Shown here piece by piece: positions 42,574 to 53,800 of a stretch of DNA of 64,000 bases. Numbering within the stretch: the first letter of the stretch is position 1; each line of letters starts with the position of its first letter. The stretch is taken from the NCBI GenBank assembly GCA_009746045.1, contig RPFO01000027.1, positions 2,174,202 to 2,238,201 of the forward strand. Direction: 5' to 3'. The translations under genes were made by a program, and so were the position numbers. Below the pieces are notes generated by a model that worked only from the letters and a program-made list of their open reading frames with translations, was not told the DNA's origin and made no database searches. Source of the stretch: Mesostigma viride (lineage: Eukaryota > Streptophyta > Mesostigmatophyceae > Mesostigmatales > Mesostigmataceae).

Positions 42574-44877
42574 AAGCCATTTACACAAAACAATAAGTGG
42601 AAGCATACATGTGACACTAATTGACATGCCCGGAGGCACGCCGTTCAAGGCCCTTCATGAAGTACGTTGCCCTAGAGGCAACCAAGACAAGGGTGGGTGG
42701 GTGGGGAGCAAAGAAAGAGGCCGACAAAACCAGCCAGAGCGGCTTTTAGTCGCAAAACCTCCCTTATCCCTAGCTAACTGACGTCATTAAACCCTTATGT
42801 TTAGTGGATGCTAGTAAGACGCTAACCGTACAGACCGGGGGTAGAATATCCCGAATCTGCACGGCTAGTATTAAATAATGCGTAGGTTGTTCTTTTCAGG
42901 GGCACTGCACCTCACGCCCCGTTCCGCCCGGGTATAATCAACCCAAGCGCGGAACGCACATTTTATTTAATTCATTTTTCAACCATGCACTATATTGCAT
43001 CTACTAATCACAAAAGCTCTAGCCAAACAGCTACGAGTAAACACTGCGACCTATAAGCCGCTCATCCAGCGGCCTCTTGTTCCCGCATTCACGTATAGAA
43101 GAAACTCCGTTCAAAGAACCCCGATTCATGTCCCACGTAGCTCCCACAAAAACCAGCATCTTCATTAAAACAATAAGTGGAAGCATACATGTGACACTAA
43201 TTGACATGCCCGGAGGCACGCCGTTCAAGGCCCTTCATGAAGTACGTTGCCCAATCACCCCCGCCCTGGCTTTCCCTTGAAGCCGCACTCCACCTTGCTC
43301 GTTGTCACAAGTGACCGCCCTGCCGCAAAACGGGAGCCCCCCCACATCGGGAGGCGTGTGCCCGGCGGCTGTGGATGCATGGCCAGGCCCAAAAAGGCCC
43401 AGCGCATTTGCACTGCGATTGCGCACGGCCAGCCTATCATGACCCCTCTCGGGGCCCCGAGTCGGTACCGCTATGGCCGTCTCCCCATAGACCCGGGGTG
43501 CTTCGAGAAAAAACGTGGACCTAGCCCAGGCCCCGCCAGCCCGGATGCCCAAGGCCACAGCCCCAGGCACCTGGCTGAACGAAAGTCCGTTCAGCCAAGA
43601 CCGCATTTCCCCCCGAGGTTTCTATGCGTGGGGAAAAAATTTCTAGCTTAGACGCTTTTCCCATCGCCGTCCCCAGCCCCAACCACCCCCCCCTCGGCGG
43701 AAGGCAATTGCAAAGTTTGCTGGCCAGCAGCAATTTCCGAAGAAAAAGCCGCAGGCCGCGGACCGAGACACGGGTCGCCAGTGCCAGCCATCCGGCTCCA
43801 ACCCGGGGTGCAAGCATCCCCAGGTACGGAGCACCAGCTCGCGCACTGGGCCGACCAAGCGACAGTTGAGCACCTGTCACGGCATCCGGCCCACCAAAGA
43901 CCCCAAGCTGGGGAAAAGGTGCGGACCGGAGGTAATCTTTTTCTTTTCTTTTAGTTAACCGGGCGAGGAACTACGCCTGGCCGGTTAACAACTGGAAGTC
44001 TCACCACTGGCCAAGTGGCCAGTGCAACCAGTGCTTTTGGGATTTTGCTCCGCAGCACCCATAGCTGCGGCTGCCGCCGCAACGACAACGAGCAAAGAAA
44101 GAGGCCGACAAAACCAGCCAGAGCGGCTTTTAGTCGCAAAACCTCCCTTATCCCTAGCTAACTGACGTCATTAAACCCTTATGTTTAGTGGATGCTAGTA
44201 AGACGCTAACCGTACAGACCGGGGGTAGAATATCCCGAATCTGCACGGCTAGTATTAAATAATGCGTAGGTTGTTCTTTTCAGGGGCACTGCACCTCACG
44301 CCCCGTTCCGCCCGGGTATAATCAACCCAAGCGCGGAACGCACATTTTATTTAATTCATTTTTCAACCATGCACTATATTGCATCTACTAATCACAAAAG
44401 CTCTAGCCAAACAGCTACGAGTAAACACTGCGACCTATAAGCCGCTCATCCAGCGGCCTCTTGTTCCCGCATTCACGTATAGAAGAAACTCCGTTCAAAG
44501 AACCCCGATTACTCCAGGAATAGAGGAAGGAAACACAACTACACTGCCGTGACCCAAGCCTATATGTGTTAATTCATTTAACACACGCCGAGTGCACACA
44601 CGAGGGGTAGAACGTGCATAAATGGTCACCAACGGTCCAACACACTCGGGCCGACCTGGCCCTCGCCTACAGATGCACGCTGGTCCACTACATTCTACCA
44701 GAGGATCAGGACCACTAATAAAGTACGCGGCGCGGCGCCCAAAGGCACCCAATGTACCACAGTACTGTTACGAGGACAATAGTGTCCCGGTAGGAACTAC
44801 ACGTAAACCTAGGGACAACCGAAGCAAAAGACCTAATTTACGTCCGTAACTACAACGAATTGTTACGCGACGTAACA
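42420..44877 (-). repeat. Family A 5' LTR (A3), split by dimer D2
   Basis: LTR sequence runs 42420-42588, is interrupted, and resumes 44509-44877. About 5 bp of LTR (CCCGT) is missing or altered at the junction compared with the 3' LTR. Confidence 0.88.
42589..44508 (+). mobile_element. Tandem-dimer element D2, inserted in the A3 LTR
   Basis: It is near-identical to D1 but starts ~40 bp later within the first block and extends ~65 bp further at the other end (to AAAGAACCCCGA). Repeat blocks are 42707-43126 and 44091-44508. No target duplication is visible. Retaining the dimer at two sites suggests that the dimer itself moved, or that one copy was converted by the other. Confidence 0.7.
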
Positions 44878-47800
44878 TAGATGTAAACACAGTGGATACA
44901 ATAGGAGTGGGATTTACTGAAAATGAAATAGTAAGATACATGGCTGTGATAGATTCCTCAAAAGTTTTTGAAGAAAAGACTCCTTCTTATCCTCCTCCTC
45001 GTTCTGTTTTACACCGTGTAGTTATCAAGGACGGTGCAGTTCCTACGCACTCTCCGATGTATAGAATGGGCCCTACTGAATTAAAGGAACTAAAACAGAT
45101 TTTAGTGTCACTATTAGAAGCAGGATTGATAGAGCCTAGTAACTCCCCCTACTCAGCTGGTGTCCTGTTAGTTCCTAAGCCAAATGGCAAGTTTCGCCTA
45201 GTTACTGATTATAGGAAGTTGAATGATATTACTGTGAAGTCTAAATACCCTCTACCTCGTATTGATGATATATTTAATAAGGTTAAAGGTTCCACTTGTT
45301 TCACAGTACTGGATTGTGCGGATGGTTTTTGGCAACTGCGTATAGCTCCTGAGGATTGCCATAAAACCGCCTTTGCTACCCCTTTTGGTCATTACCAGTT
45401 TAGAGTAGCGGCTATGGGACTCTGTAACTCTCCTGCCTCTTTTCAAATGTTAATGAATGAAGTGCTTAGACCTGTTATGGGAAATTCTCACCTTCCTCAA
45501 GTGTCCTCTGATTTAAAGGATCCTTCCTTCTCCTCTGTTTCTTTATCTGAGCATGACCGTTCTTGTGCTCAAGCTTACTTAGATGATATCCTTATTTACT
45601 CTCCTGATTTTGAAACGCACCTACGTGATTTAAAGAAAGTATTAGAGATAATGGCTGAAAATTCCTTGTGGGCTCGCCGTGCTAAAGTTCGTTCTGGTAG
45701 GAGTGTACCATTTTTAGGACACGTCTTGTCAGATGCCGGGGTCGCTACCGACCCGGATAAAACTAAGTCAATTCAGGAATGGCCTACCCCTACCGATGTT
45801 AAAGGTGTACGTAGTTTTCTAGGGATTGCCTCTTACTATAGGCGTTTTATCCCGCGTTTCGCAACTATAGCAGCCCCTATTAATCATTTATTAAAGAAGG
45901 ATATCCCCTTTGTCTGGAGTAGTGAATGTCAGTCGGCTTTCAGTGTCTAAAATCCCTACTCCTCTCTCCTCCTGTACTCATCCTACCGGATACTACTAAA
46001 CCCTTTGTGGTAGCTACAGAAGCTAGTAAGGTAGCTATAGGGGGCGTCCTTCTCCAGGATCAGGGTCATTGAGTATATCTCTAGGACAATGCTCCCTGCG
46101 GAGCGTAACTATCCCGTACACCAGCAGGAACTCTTAGCGGTGGTGTATTGTTGCCACGCGTGGCAGCACTTTCTTAAAGGTGCTCAATTTGATGTCTGCC
46201 TGAATGAACCCTGTGAAATAGATCCTTATAGATTAGTTATCCAAACGGATCACCGTCCCCTTACCCATCTTCTCTCCCAACCCAACCTTACCCCTCGTCA
46301 AGCGCGTTGGATGGAGTTTTTAGCACAGTTTTCCCCTTTCAAACTTCAGTATGTTAAGGGTGTAGATAATAACATAGTACCAGATGCACTCTCCCGTCGC
46401 GCAGATTACTCCTTTTTCGAGGACCTGGATGTTCTCAATACCACTCTAGTTCCTACTACTATGGGTGTAACCCCTTATGGCGAACTACCTGATGATGAAT
46501 CCTATGCCTATCTCTTTCATACTGCTGTTCGCATGCCTGATCTCCTTTCTCACGTAGGACTCTCTCTCCCGTGTGAGGCTCTTCCTGTGGTCTCGGTGGG
46601 GGGGGAGGGGAAAAATAAAATTTCTATACCGCTTAGCCACATAGCGACTAGGTCAGGGAAGTCTTATGATAACATAGTCCCTCTAGGACCTCCCCTTCTC
46701 TTTGGCAAGGCGGTAGGAGACCTCTTTAAACCTGTTCTGGATACCTCTGTAGCGATGCCTACCTCTGATCTTGAACGCCTTATTAGTAGATTTACGGCCA
46801 CTGAGCCGGAAGCTTTAGCTGCCATTGCAGCCCATCCCCAACAATTAGGCAAGCACCCTTGTAAATTTGTAGGTGGGTTTTTATATGTGCAAATAGCAGA
46901 TTCTCCCCCTCTATGGCGCCTGTATGTCCCTCCTATCTGTCGCTCCTCCTTGCTCTTTGAGTTGCATGACTTAGCCGCTCATCAGGGTGGTAAACGGGTA
47001 CGGGACTTAGTAGCCCGCTCTTACTACTGGCCTTCCCTTTTAAAGGATGTAGATGAGTATGTTAGAACCTGTCAATCTTGCCAGGAGATGAAACCCAACA
47101 ATGTAGGACAGATAGCAGAACCTAGGACCCTACCCGATCCCATCATGCCGTGGGACTCTATCATGATGGATTTTGTAGGACCTTTTAGGAAAAATGATAG
47201 AGGTAACGCCCAGATCCTTGTTTTCGTAGATCGTTTTACTCGTATGTGTCATCTCGTGCCGTGTCCCTTAGAACTCACCGCACGCGATTGCGCACGTCTA
47301 TACCTTAATAACCTTTACAGATATCATGGTTTGAGTAGGCAGTTTATTAGTGATAAAGATAAGCTATTTACCTCTGACTTCTGGCAGCAGTTTTTCGCTG
47401 CTATCGGTACCAAGGTTACTTTCGGTACTGCCTATCACTCCTCCTCCTCTCATCTAGTAGAGCGTCTTAATAGGGTAGTGGAAGAAGCGCTTAGGCACTA
47501 TGTTAACGGCTCGGGGAGTGATTGGGAGGATTATCTATGCTTGGTAGAGTTCTCCCTTAACAATTGCCCCCAGGCTGCGCATGGCTATACGCCTTTCTTC
47601 CTAGATACTGGTAGACAGCCTCTTACTCCTACCTCTCTCTTAGCTAGTCCTCTACGGGACAGGGACGATGTGTCCCGGGATACTGTAGAAGGTGTACAGG
47701 CCTTGCTAGATAAAATGAAAAATGCACATGATCACGCGATTTCAGGGTACCAAAAGGCTCAGGCTAAGTACCTTGCTAGGTTGCGTGCCTCCTTAGATAG

Positions 47801-48281
47801 AAGAGCGCCTGAAATAGATATAGGAGATCTAGTCTTAGTAGAAGGCCCCCGTGTTGGCCGTTTTGCTCACAAGTTCGAAGCAGAACTTAAAGTGAAACTT
47901 AGGCCCGCCTTCTTAGGACCCTTCCGTGTGTTGTCTAGAGTAGGTAATTTCTTATATAAAATCGATATCCCTACCTCTTGGCAGACACATTCTAACACCT
48001 TCCATAGAAGCCAGCTGAAGCTTTATCACCAAAGCACGTTCGCTGGTAGAGAACTAGCTCCTGCCCCTTTAGAGCATAACCCTGACACTGGTGAGGTAGA
48101 AGACGAGGTAGAGAGTATCGTGGCCCATAGAGATATCAAAAAGGGCCGCGGTACCCAGCGCCAGTATAAGGTGAAATGGATGTATGCTCGTAGTGAGGTA
48201 GATAAAGTATGGTACACGGAGAGTGAGTTAGATGGTTGTAGCCGTTTGTTGCAGGACTACAAAACCCTACACCAGCTCTAG
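44878..48281 (+). pseudogene. Family A pol (A2), RT-RNase H-integrase-chromodomain
   Basis: RT is open from 44892 to 45950 ([49 protein letters not shown]). A one-base loss near 45945 breaks the frame. RNase H follows with ATEASK where A3 has ATDASK, so a catalytic Asp appears lost. From 46089 to 48281 a 730-residue frame is open: end of RNase H, integrase zinc-binding region (HDLAAHQGG, CQSCQEM), core with D (MMDFVGPF), D (ISDKDKLF) and E (HLVERLNR), and a C-terminal chromodomain (RQYKVKWMYARSEVDKVWY). Chromodomain integrases steer insertion to marked chromatin. Stop TAG 48279-48281. Confidence 0.9.
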
Positions 48282-48339
48282 CTGGCAACCTGCCCCCCCC
48301 CTTATCGTATTCCTGTTGTTGGTGGGTGGTTGGTTGTCC

Positions 48340-48353
48340 CCTCCCCTCCGCAG
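48340..48353 (+). promoter_or_regulatory. Candidate 3' splice site before ORF3 (A2)
   Basis: The pyrimidine-rich CCCTCCCCTCCGCAG ends at 48353, six bases before the ORF3 ATG. All three copies keep CCCCTCCCCTCCGCAG followed by CC-N-TC-ATG (A1 ending at 71; A3 at 35079 on the minus strand). The first coding codon is in phase 1, matching the donor at 26457 in the LTR-crossing ORF. Confidence 0.5.
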
Positions 48354-48358
48354 CCATC

Positions 48359-50704
48359 ATGTCCGATCCTACCCCTCCGGCGGAGAACCGGCCGCCTTCC
48401 CCTCCACCACCGGACCCAGAGCTCTACTTCGAGGCCCTTCCGGGCCGCTGGGTGTCACGGTCCAGTCATCCGGGTGGCCCCGTTCAGCCTGCCCTCCAGG
48501 CTCAGCATCCGGCTTTAGTCAGGGCTGCCCTCTTTGGGGTCGCGTGGTTCGGCCCGGCCCCCGATGATCCGCAACAGCTAGTTGCGCATGGGTTCGACGA
48601 TGCCGGGCATTGCCTTTTAGGATGTGGCTCCCGCTGCCCAGCCTTAGGGCAGATAGCCGCTGTCCTTCAGTGCACCCGGGTGTTTTCCTACCTGTCTACC
48701 CCTGTGGGTCGCTCGTGCCTACGCTAGGTGTTCCCCTGGCTTCCGGGCGAGGGCGAGGCAGATGTAGATGGCCACCCCTGTGACCTCCTACGGGCGGTTG
48801 AGTTCATGGAGATCGCGGACCAGACAGCGGGAGTAGCATTTGGCGATCCTGCCCCTACGGACGCACCAGTCGAGGCACAGTACACTCCAGAGTATTCGGC
48901 CTCCCCTGCAGCGTCCTCCTCCTCAGTGTCGGCTCCTTCCCCTGTCCCGTCTTCACCACGTTCGGTCCGGCGCGCGTCGGTGGAGCCTACCCCTTTGGGT
49001 TCGGATCATGAGCCCGATCCTCTCTCGGCGACGGTTTCAGCGATGCAGGCACAGATCCACTGTCCCTGACCGCGGCTTTCGGGGCCTTCCTGGCGGCCCA
49101 GGCGCAGGCTCCCGCCATGCCAGGTGGGGTGTCTGGTGTATCTGTGCCCCCTTCCCCTTTGGTTGCCTTGGCGCCTGCGACTTCACCCGCGCCGTGCGAG
49201 CCCGCGGTAGATGCGGGGTCTTCGGTTGCTGCGGCTCCTACGCCTCCAGCTGTCCCTGCTCCTGCTACCGACGTACCTGCGCCTCAGCGCGAGCACTCTG
49301 CCCCAGTGGCCGCGCCCGCCGTCGTCGTTTCCGGGCCGCCCACTGAGCCAGCGCCGCCATCGCGGGGTTTCTTCAGCGACCCGGGCGATCTTCCCAGGCT
49401 TTGGGAGGGGGGTCCTCCGCAGAGGATCCCGGTGCCCGACTGGAGCTTAGACGGTAATCAGTCGTACGCCGGATTGCCTGCCCCTACGGGCCCTGTCTTC
49501 AACATGTGGCCTGGGGGTGCGCCGCCACTGCAGAGACCAGAGCGCCAGCTGTGGTGGCGGGCCCGTCGCGACCCCCTCCGGCAGTGGGTCCGACGCGACC
49601 TTCTGTTGTACCGGCGCCGTCTGCGTCTGTACCGGTCCCTACCCCTGCTTCGGCCCCTGCCCCTTCGGCCCCGCGGTCTTTGGCTGCTGTTGTTCGGGCC
49701 AGCGGCTCTGATCCCCGCGCCACCCGCGCTGTTGATTCCCTCCGGGAGTTGTCCGAGGGCGATCGGGATCGGGCCCCTTCTGTGGTGCATGCGACGCCGG
49801 AGTCGCGCGACACGCCTGTCCTTGGGTACGGTATGTCTGCTCTCGCCTGCCGACAGTGTGACCTGCCGCGCGCCTCCGCCGAGCTTGCCATTTCGCCCAT
49901 GTCCTACGGTTTCTCCCAGGTGTGTCGGGCGCCGCGGGACCGTGGCCTACCCATTGAGACTGATCGGCCTCCTTTCGATATGGTTATTTTAGCTGATCCT
50001 GTTTCCAGGGCGAGATCCTGGTTCGGCGTGTTCTGTATCGCTGGGCTAGGCGTCACAATGACTTGGACACCTACGGAGGGTTCCAGTGGGCTTACCCTCC
50101 TCCTCTGGGCATTATGGCCTCAGATGCTCTTACGGTAGAGTTTCCTGCGGTGCCGGGTGCTACGTACAGCACGGTTCTCCAGCCCATCCTAGAGTGGGAT
50201 GCCCGTCGTCCAGCGCCCATCCCGGGCCAGGGTCTGGACTCCCGTGGCCATCCTCCTCCTCGGGCCAGTGACTACCTCGAGACGTTCGGGTCGCGACAGT
50301 GTGCCCGTCGGTGGCGCTCCCGTGAGGTTCGGCACATTCGAATGTGGCCGTCTAACGTGGAGCCCCTGGTAGATCTGTTCTTCCCGACGGGTTTGCGCTC
50401 TCGGATCCGGTACCATCGCCTACTCCTGCGGGCTCTCTGTTTGATCGCGGTAGAGCCTTTCCTACGCCTCTTTGCCTGTGGTTTCCTGGACTGGGCCCGT
50501 GGCCAGGTCGTTCTTACGCAGCATAGGTATTACTGGGCCTTTCTGGGTCTTTTTCCTGATGGCGTGTGGGCCGATGTTTTCCTCACTGTAGATAGGCATG
50601 ACAATGCCGATGAGGTGGCCCACTACCAGGCGTACCTGGATGTCCTGCATGCTGGCCTCTCGTGGCACTTACCAGACGGATGGCCACTAGATAGAGGGCC
50701 TTAG
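48359..50704 (+). pseudogene. Family A ORF3 (A2), unknown protein, broken
   Basis: It starts MSDPTPPAENRPPSPPPP, 78 bp after the pol stop. The copy has an in-frame TAG at 48725, where A1 has GAT, an indel near 49060 and another near 50003. The C-terminal 213 codons (50063-50704) are open. Conserved blocks are the same as in A1 and A3. Comparing the three copies suggests an ancestral protein of ~770 residues: an N-terminal conserved region, a disordered Pro-rich middle and a compact C-terminal region. I do not recognise it. Confidence 0.75.
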
Positions 50705-51060
50705 GCCCGACCTGAGGGTGTTGTCCCTCCGGTATATAGAGTCGCCCTCATGTTCTGGCCAGTTGACTGGTCGTTCTTGGTCCTTGGTGCTGATTTGTTT
50801 ACTCTGTGTGTCCTGCCCAGTGCCGTTCCCCCCGGCAAGGACTCTGTTCCAGGCAGTTAGGGGAACCTACCACCAGGCTTGGTGCTGGATAACCCTACAC
50901 CTCCCGGCGTGGTGGTGGAGACCGAGTTAATACGTTGGTGCTTTGTATCTTGGATGGCCTGCCGATTGTGTTGGTGTGTGCTGGGTGCATTAGGTTTCCT
51001 ATCCCTTGGTTTCCTCCCAGTGTGTAGGGAGAGGGCTCCCTACCTTTGTGGGGGGGGAGG
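50705..51060 (+). other. Family A 3' non-coding region and polypurine tract (A2)
   Basis: It is homologous to 2392-2760 and ends GTGGGGGGGGAGG at the LTR. Confidence 0.7.
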
Positions 51061-51623
51061 TGTTACGTCGCGTAACAATTCGTTGTAGTTACGGACGTAA
51101 ATTAGGTCCTTTGCCTCGGTTGTCCCTAGGTTTACGTGTAGGTCCAACTGGGACACTATTGTCCTCGTAACCGTACTGTGGTACATTGGGTGCTTTTGGG
51201 CGCCGCGCCGCGTACTTTATTAGTGGTCCTTATCCTTTGGTAGAATGTAGTGGACCAGCGTGCATCTGTGCCTTGCCGGTGCATCTGTAGGCGAGGGCCA
51301 GGTCGGCCCGAGCATGTTTGACCGTTGGTGACCATTTATGCACGTTCTACCCCTCATGTGTGCACTCGGCGTGTGTTAAATGATTTAACACATATAGGCT
51401 AGGGTCACGGCAGTGTAGTGTGTTTCCTTCCTCTATTCCTGGAATAAACGGGTTCGGGTAAATGGTTGTATGGCGTATTACAGCAACACATACGTGAATG
51501 CATTGAGATCAGCTCCGTCTCGTTCGTCTTTCGCTAAGGGTTTGAGTAGAGGAGGCCTGACCAATTTAGGTAGCATCAGGCCCATTAGAGGTAGAGGTGG
51601 CGGTAGAAGTTCAGGACGTAACA
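51061..51623 (+). repeat. Family A 3' LTR (A2)
   Basis: It is 563 bp with the same ends as the 5' LTR and is followed by the ATATG duplication at 51624-51628. Confidence 0.95.
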
Positions 51624-52269
51624 ATATGTAGCACATAGCCCAGAGAAGGGGCATATGGCCTATCATACATTCTAAGCTACTTCCTGCAAGGGTGGGAATG
51701 TAAAGGACCCTTGCTCTAGGTGCACCAGGGCACTTGCATCCCCATGATCTAGCTTCAAGCTATGCCCAGCGAAGGGGGAGCCTGTCATGGGGGGGAAGAT
51801 CAGCATAGCTATACAAAAAAGCTAGGGCATGGCGTCTCAGCAGAGAGTTACTCCCTGCATGGGCACAACATAACTAAATAAAGCTAGGCATCATCTGGGG
51901 GGTGGCTCATCATAGGCACACATGCATGTACATGATTAAATAAAGCGCGTGGCTTAGCTGGAATAGTGCCTCTAGGAGGCGTACATGTACATGGCCACGG
52001 TCTATCTATTCTACACTACTACTGCTGTATTCCCCTAAGCTGGGGCGTCTGGAGTCGCTGGGGTCGCGGGGGGGGTCGCCTGCCAGGGCTTGTGGCCGAC
52101 GTAGATGGCCGCCCCCTTCCAGTACACCGGCTGCCCCGCCTTGGTCTGCCGGAGCTGGAGGTAGGTCGGCCATAGCTCCCGTCGCCGTTGTTGCTGCGCC
52201 AGGGTCAGGTCGTCATCAAGGGTGAAGAGAGTCTTCTCGAGCCGCTTGCGGCGTCTGAGAAAAGAAATC
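51624..52269 (-). mobile_element. ORF1-only LINE derivative (half-LINE), copy H1
   Basis: On the minus strand, an ORF1 C-terminus (52260 to the TAG at 52035) is followed directly by a 3' region of ~400 bp. This contains ACTCTCTGCTGAGACGCCATG, CCCTTGCAGGAAGTAGC and GGGCTATGTGCTACATAT. The hairpin and AATT tail lie on the other side of A2 at 25736-25779. No endonuclease or reverse transcriptase lies between ORF1 and the 3' region. The copy at 59004-60633 has the same junction. Confidence 0.7.
52035..52260 (-). pseudogene. LINE ORF1 C-terminal fragment (H1)
   Basis: The frame encodes LDDDLTLAQQQRRRELWPTY, LQLRQ and GQPVYWKGAAIYV. This is the pattern of the C-terminal part of L1-type ORF1 RNA-binding proteins (NEDL-x-PE-x-R-x-x-R-x-x-LW...Y-x-RG-x-x-L-x-V). 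It is nearly the same as 60030-60199. The 5' part is cut by the family B LTR. Confidence 0.7.
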
Positions 52270-52806
52270 TTGTCCCGGCCTTTAGAGCGGGCGCAACAAT
52301 GAAATTAATTATGGATTTTGGCTTGTTGTCATAGTCCGTAGGACTTAACTCGTTTCGGGACTTAATTTGGGAATTGTCCCTTGGTCAGGACTTTGTATGG
52401 AATTATGACAGTTTGTGTGATTCGGACCAGTTATTTTGGGCCTAGGTTGATGTATGAGATCTTCTAGGGGCCGGTGCAGTCGCGCCGTGCTGCGTACTTT
52501 ATAGCTGGTTAAGATCTTGTACTCATGCGTGGATTCTGTAGCCTGGCAAGGGTCGATGTCGACCCGAGGATCTTGTGTGGACTGCATGTTTCGGAATTCT
52601 CTGGAAGGTCGGCGCCACTTGCCAGCTTGGTGGCAGACCTAGGTGAAATTGGTCCGAGGACGAGAGTCTCGTCCTCTTGGTTCGGAATAAAGTGTGTGTG
52701 TGTTATCACCTGCCCGAGCCCGGGGCATTTTCCAACTGCATTTGGTAGCTCTATCCTAAATGTGGGTTGCGTAGATTAATTATATTAATCATCGTGAGTC
52801 GTAACA
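52270..52806 (+). repeat. Family B LTR, 5' copy, degenerate start
   Basis: It aligns with 21471-24418 minus its insertion, through GTCCGTAGGACTTAA, GTCGATGTCGACCCGAGGAT and GACGAGAGTCTCGTCCTCTT. The first bases (TGTTACG) are lost; the end is AGTCGTAACA. Gag-protease sequence follows downstream, so this would be the 5' LTR. Confidence 0.75.
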
Positions 52807-53020
52807 GTGCAAAAGCCGCATCTGTTCCGTTAATCCCACTCCCATAGAGTGGTCGCGGTTAATCCCGAAATCCGTGATAGCCTACCCTAACGCAGGGCAG
52901 CGTGATGCTGTTTAGATAGACGTGGCAGTAATGCTGTTAGATAGTGGTTGTAGGTAGCTGATATAGATAGATTAGACCGGTAGGACTGTTTGCACCCATC
53001 CATCCATCCATCGGGGTTAA
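52807..53020 (+). other. Family B leader sequence
   Basis: This non-coding stretch after the LTR ends in a CCAT microsatellite (52998-53011). Confidence 0.45.
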
Positions 53021-53058
53021 TGCTCCGTGACTCCCCAACGGGAGCACGAGTCTAATTA
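53021..53058 (+). repeat. LINE 3' tail, hairpin type
   Basis: CTCCCCAACGGGAGCACGAG is followed by TCTAATTAATTAA repeats. It is nearly identical to 24419-24472. Confidence 0.7.
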
Positions 53059-53097
53059 ATTAATTAATTAACATAGGATAGGGGAACATGGGATGGA

Positions 53098-53800
53098 ATG
53101 GATGGTGTAAGCTATCTAGGTCCTAGTTACAGGGGTGTGGGCACCGCGGCCCGAATCGCTATGAATGCCATACGCGGTCACACGCGGAGCCCCCACAGAC
53201 TTGGGGATGGTCTCCTTCATCACTACTTGCCATCTATCCTTGCGTACCATCTGCCTCCATATTACAGACAAACCAGGGGGCTGCCCGGGCGTGAGCCCGT
53301 CGCGTCTAGTGTAGCACATGGTCATGCCGAGTCTACCACGAAAAGTCCACGCAATAGGCGTAATAATGACGGGGGGTATAGACGTATTGGTGGTGCCGGT
53401 GCCCTTGATGCACCTAGAGCAAGTGTTGCTTACATTCCACTCTTGCAGGAAGTAGCCCATAATGTATTAAAAGCCATATGCCCCTTCTCCGGGATATGTG
53501 CTACATATACTCCCAACGGAGTTATGTTTCTAATAAATTAATTAATTAATTAATAGACGTATTAATCACGGAGGAAGATCACAATATCTTTACTATGCAG
53601 TAGCACACGACGGGGCCACAGGCCAACCAGGCATTTTCTATAGCTGGGCAGCGTGTAGTAGTCATATTAAGGATAAGGTATTACACCCAGCTTCTTTAGC
53701 TAGATGGCAGGGATTTAATACACTAGCTGAGGCAGATCAGTATCGAGCTACCATGGTCCGGATTCTCCCGATTTCTGGCCTGCGTTGGTTGTCGCCTTGA
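53098..53800 (+). pseudogene. Family B viroplasmin / RNase H1 hybrid-binding-like ORF, split by a LINE
   Basis: The reading frame from the ATG at 53098 runs to 53388, where a 164-bp LINE tail is inserted. It resumes in the same frame at 53564 and ends TGA at 53800. The second part carries the domain: YYAVAHDGATGQPGIFYSWA, then a charged segment and FNTLAEADQY. These match the family pattern better than the family A version, with the GIFxSW core intact. Its position before gag is the same as in family A. Apart from the insertion, the ~175-residue ORF is intact. Confidence 0.68.
53389..53552 (+). mobile_element. 5'-truncated LINE 3'-end insertion
   Basis: This 164-bp insertion is flanked by ATAGACGTATT (53378-53388 and 53553-53563). 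It contains GGTGGTGCCGGTGCCC, CTTGCAGGAAGTAGCCC, GGGATATGTGCTACATATAC, the hairpin CTCCCAACGGAG and a TTAA-rich tail. Only the 3' untranslated end was copied. Confidence 0.85.

Larger units (their letters stand above)
31852..44877 (-). mobile_element. Family A chromovirus, copy A3, nested in A2
   Basis: This complete element sits on the minus strand, flanked by TAGAT (31847-31851 and 44878-44882). It is inserted within the pol gene of A2, between the protease and RT domains. Its 3' LTR is 31852-32396. Its 5' LTR is 42420-42588 plus 44509-44877, split by dimer D2. Net length after removing insertions is about 10.8 kb. Its gag and viroplasmin-like ORFs are intact while A2 versions are broken, so it helps reconstruct gene order. 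Confidence 0.92.
25780..51623 (+). mobile_element. Family A chromovirus, copy A2, with nested insertions
   Basis: The element has 563-bp LTRs at both ends and a 5-bp ATATG duplication (25775-25779 and 51624-51628). It contains a tandem-dimer element (26705-28611) and an inverted family A copy (31852-44877). Removing these leaves about 10.9 kb. Order: LTR, LTR-crossing ORF, viroplasmin-like ORF, gag, protease, RT-RNase H-integrase-chromodomain, ORF3, polypurine tract, LTR. I count about five differences between the two LTRs, so insertion was relatively recent. Several frameshifts in gag and pol make it non-autonomous. Confidence 0.92.
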
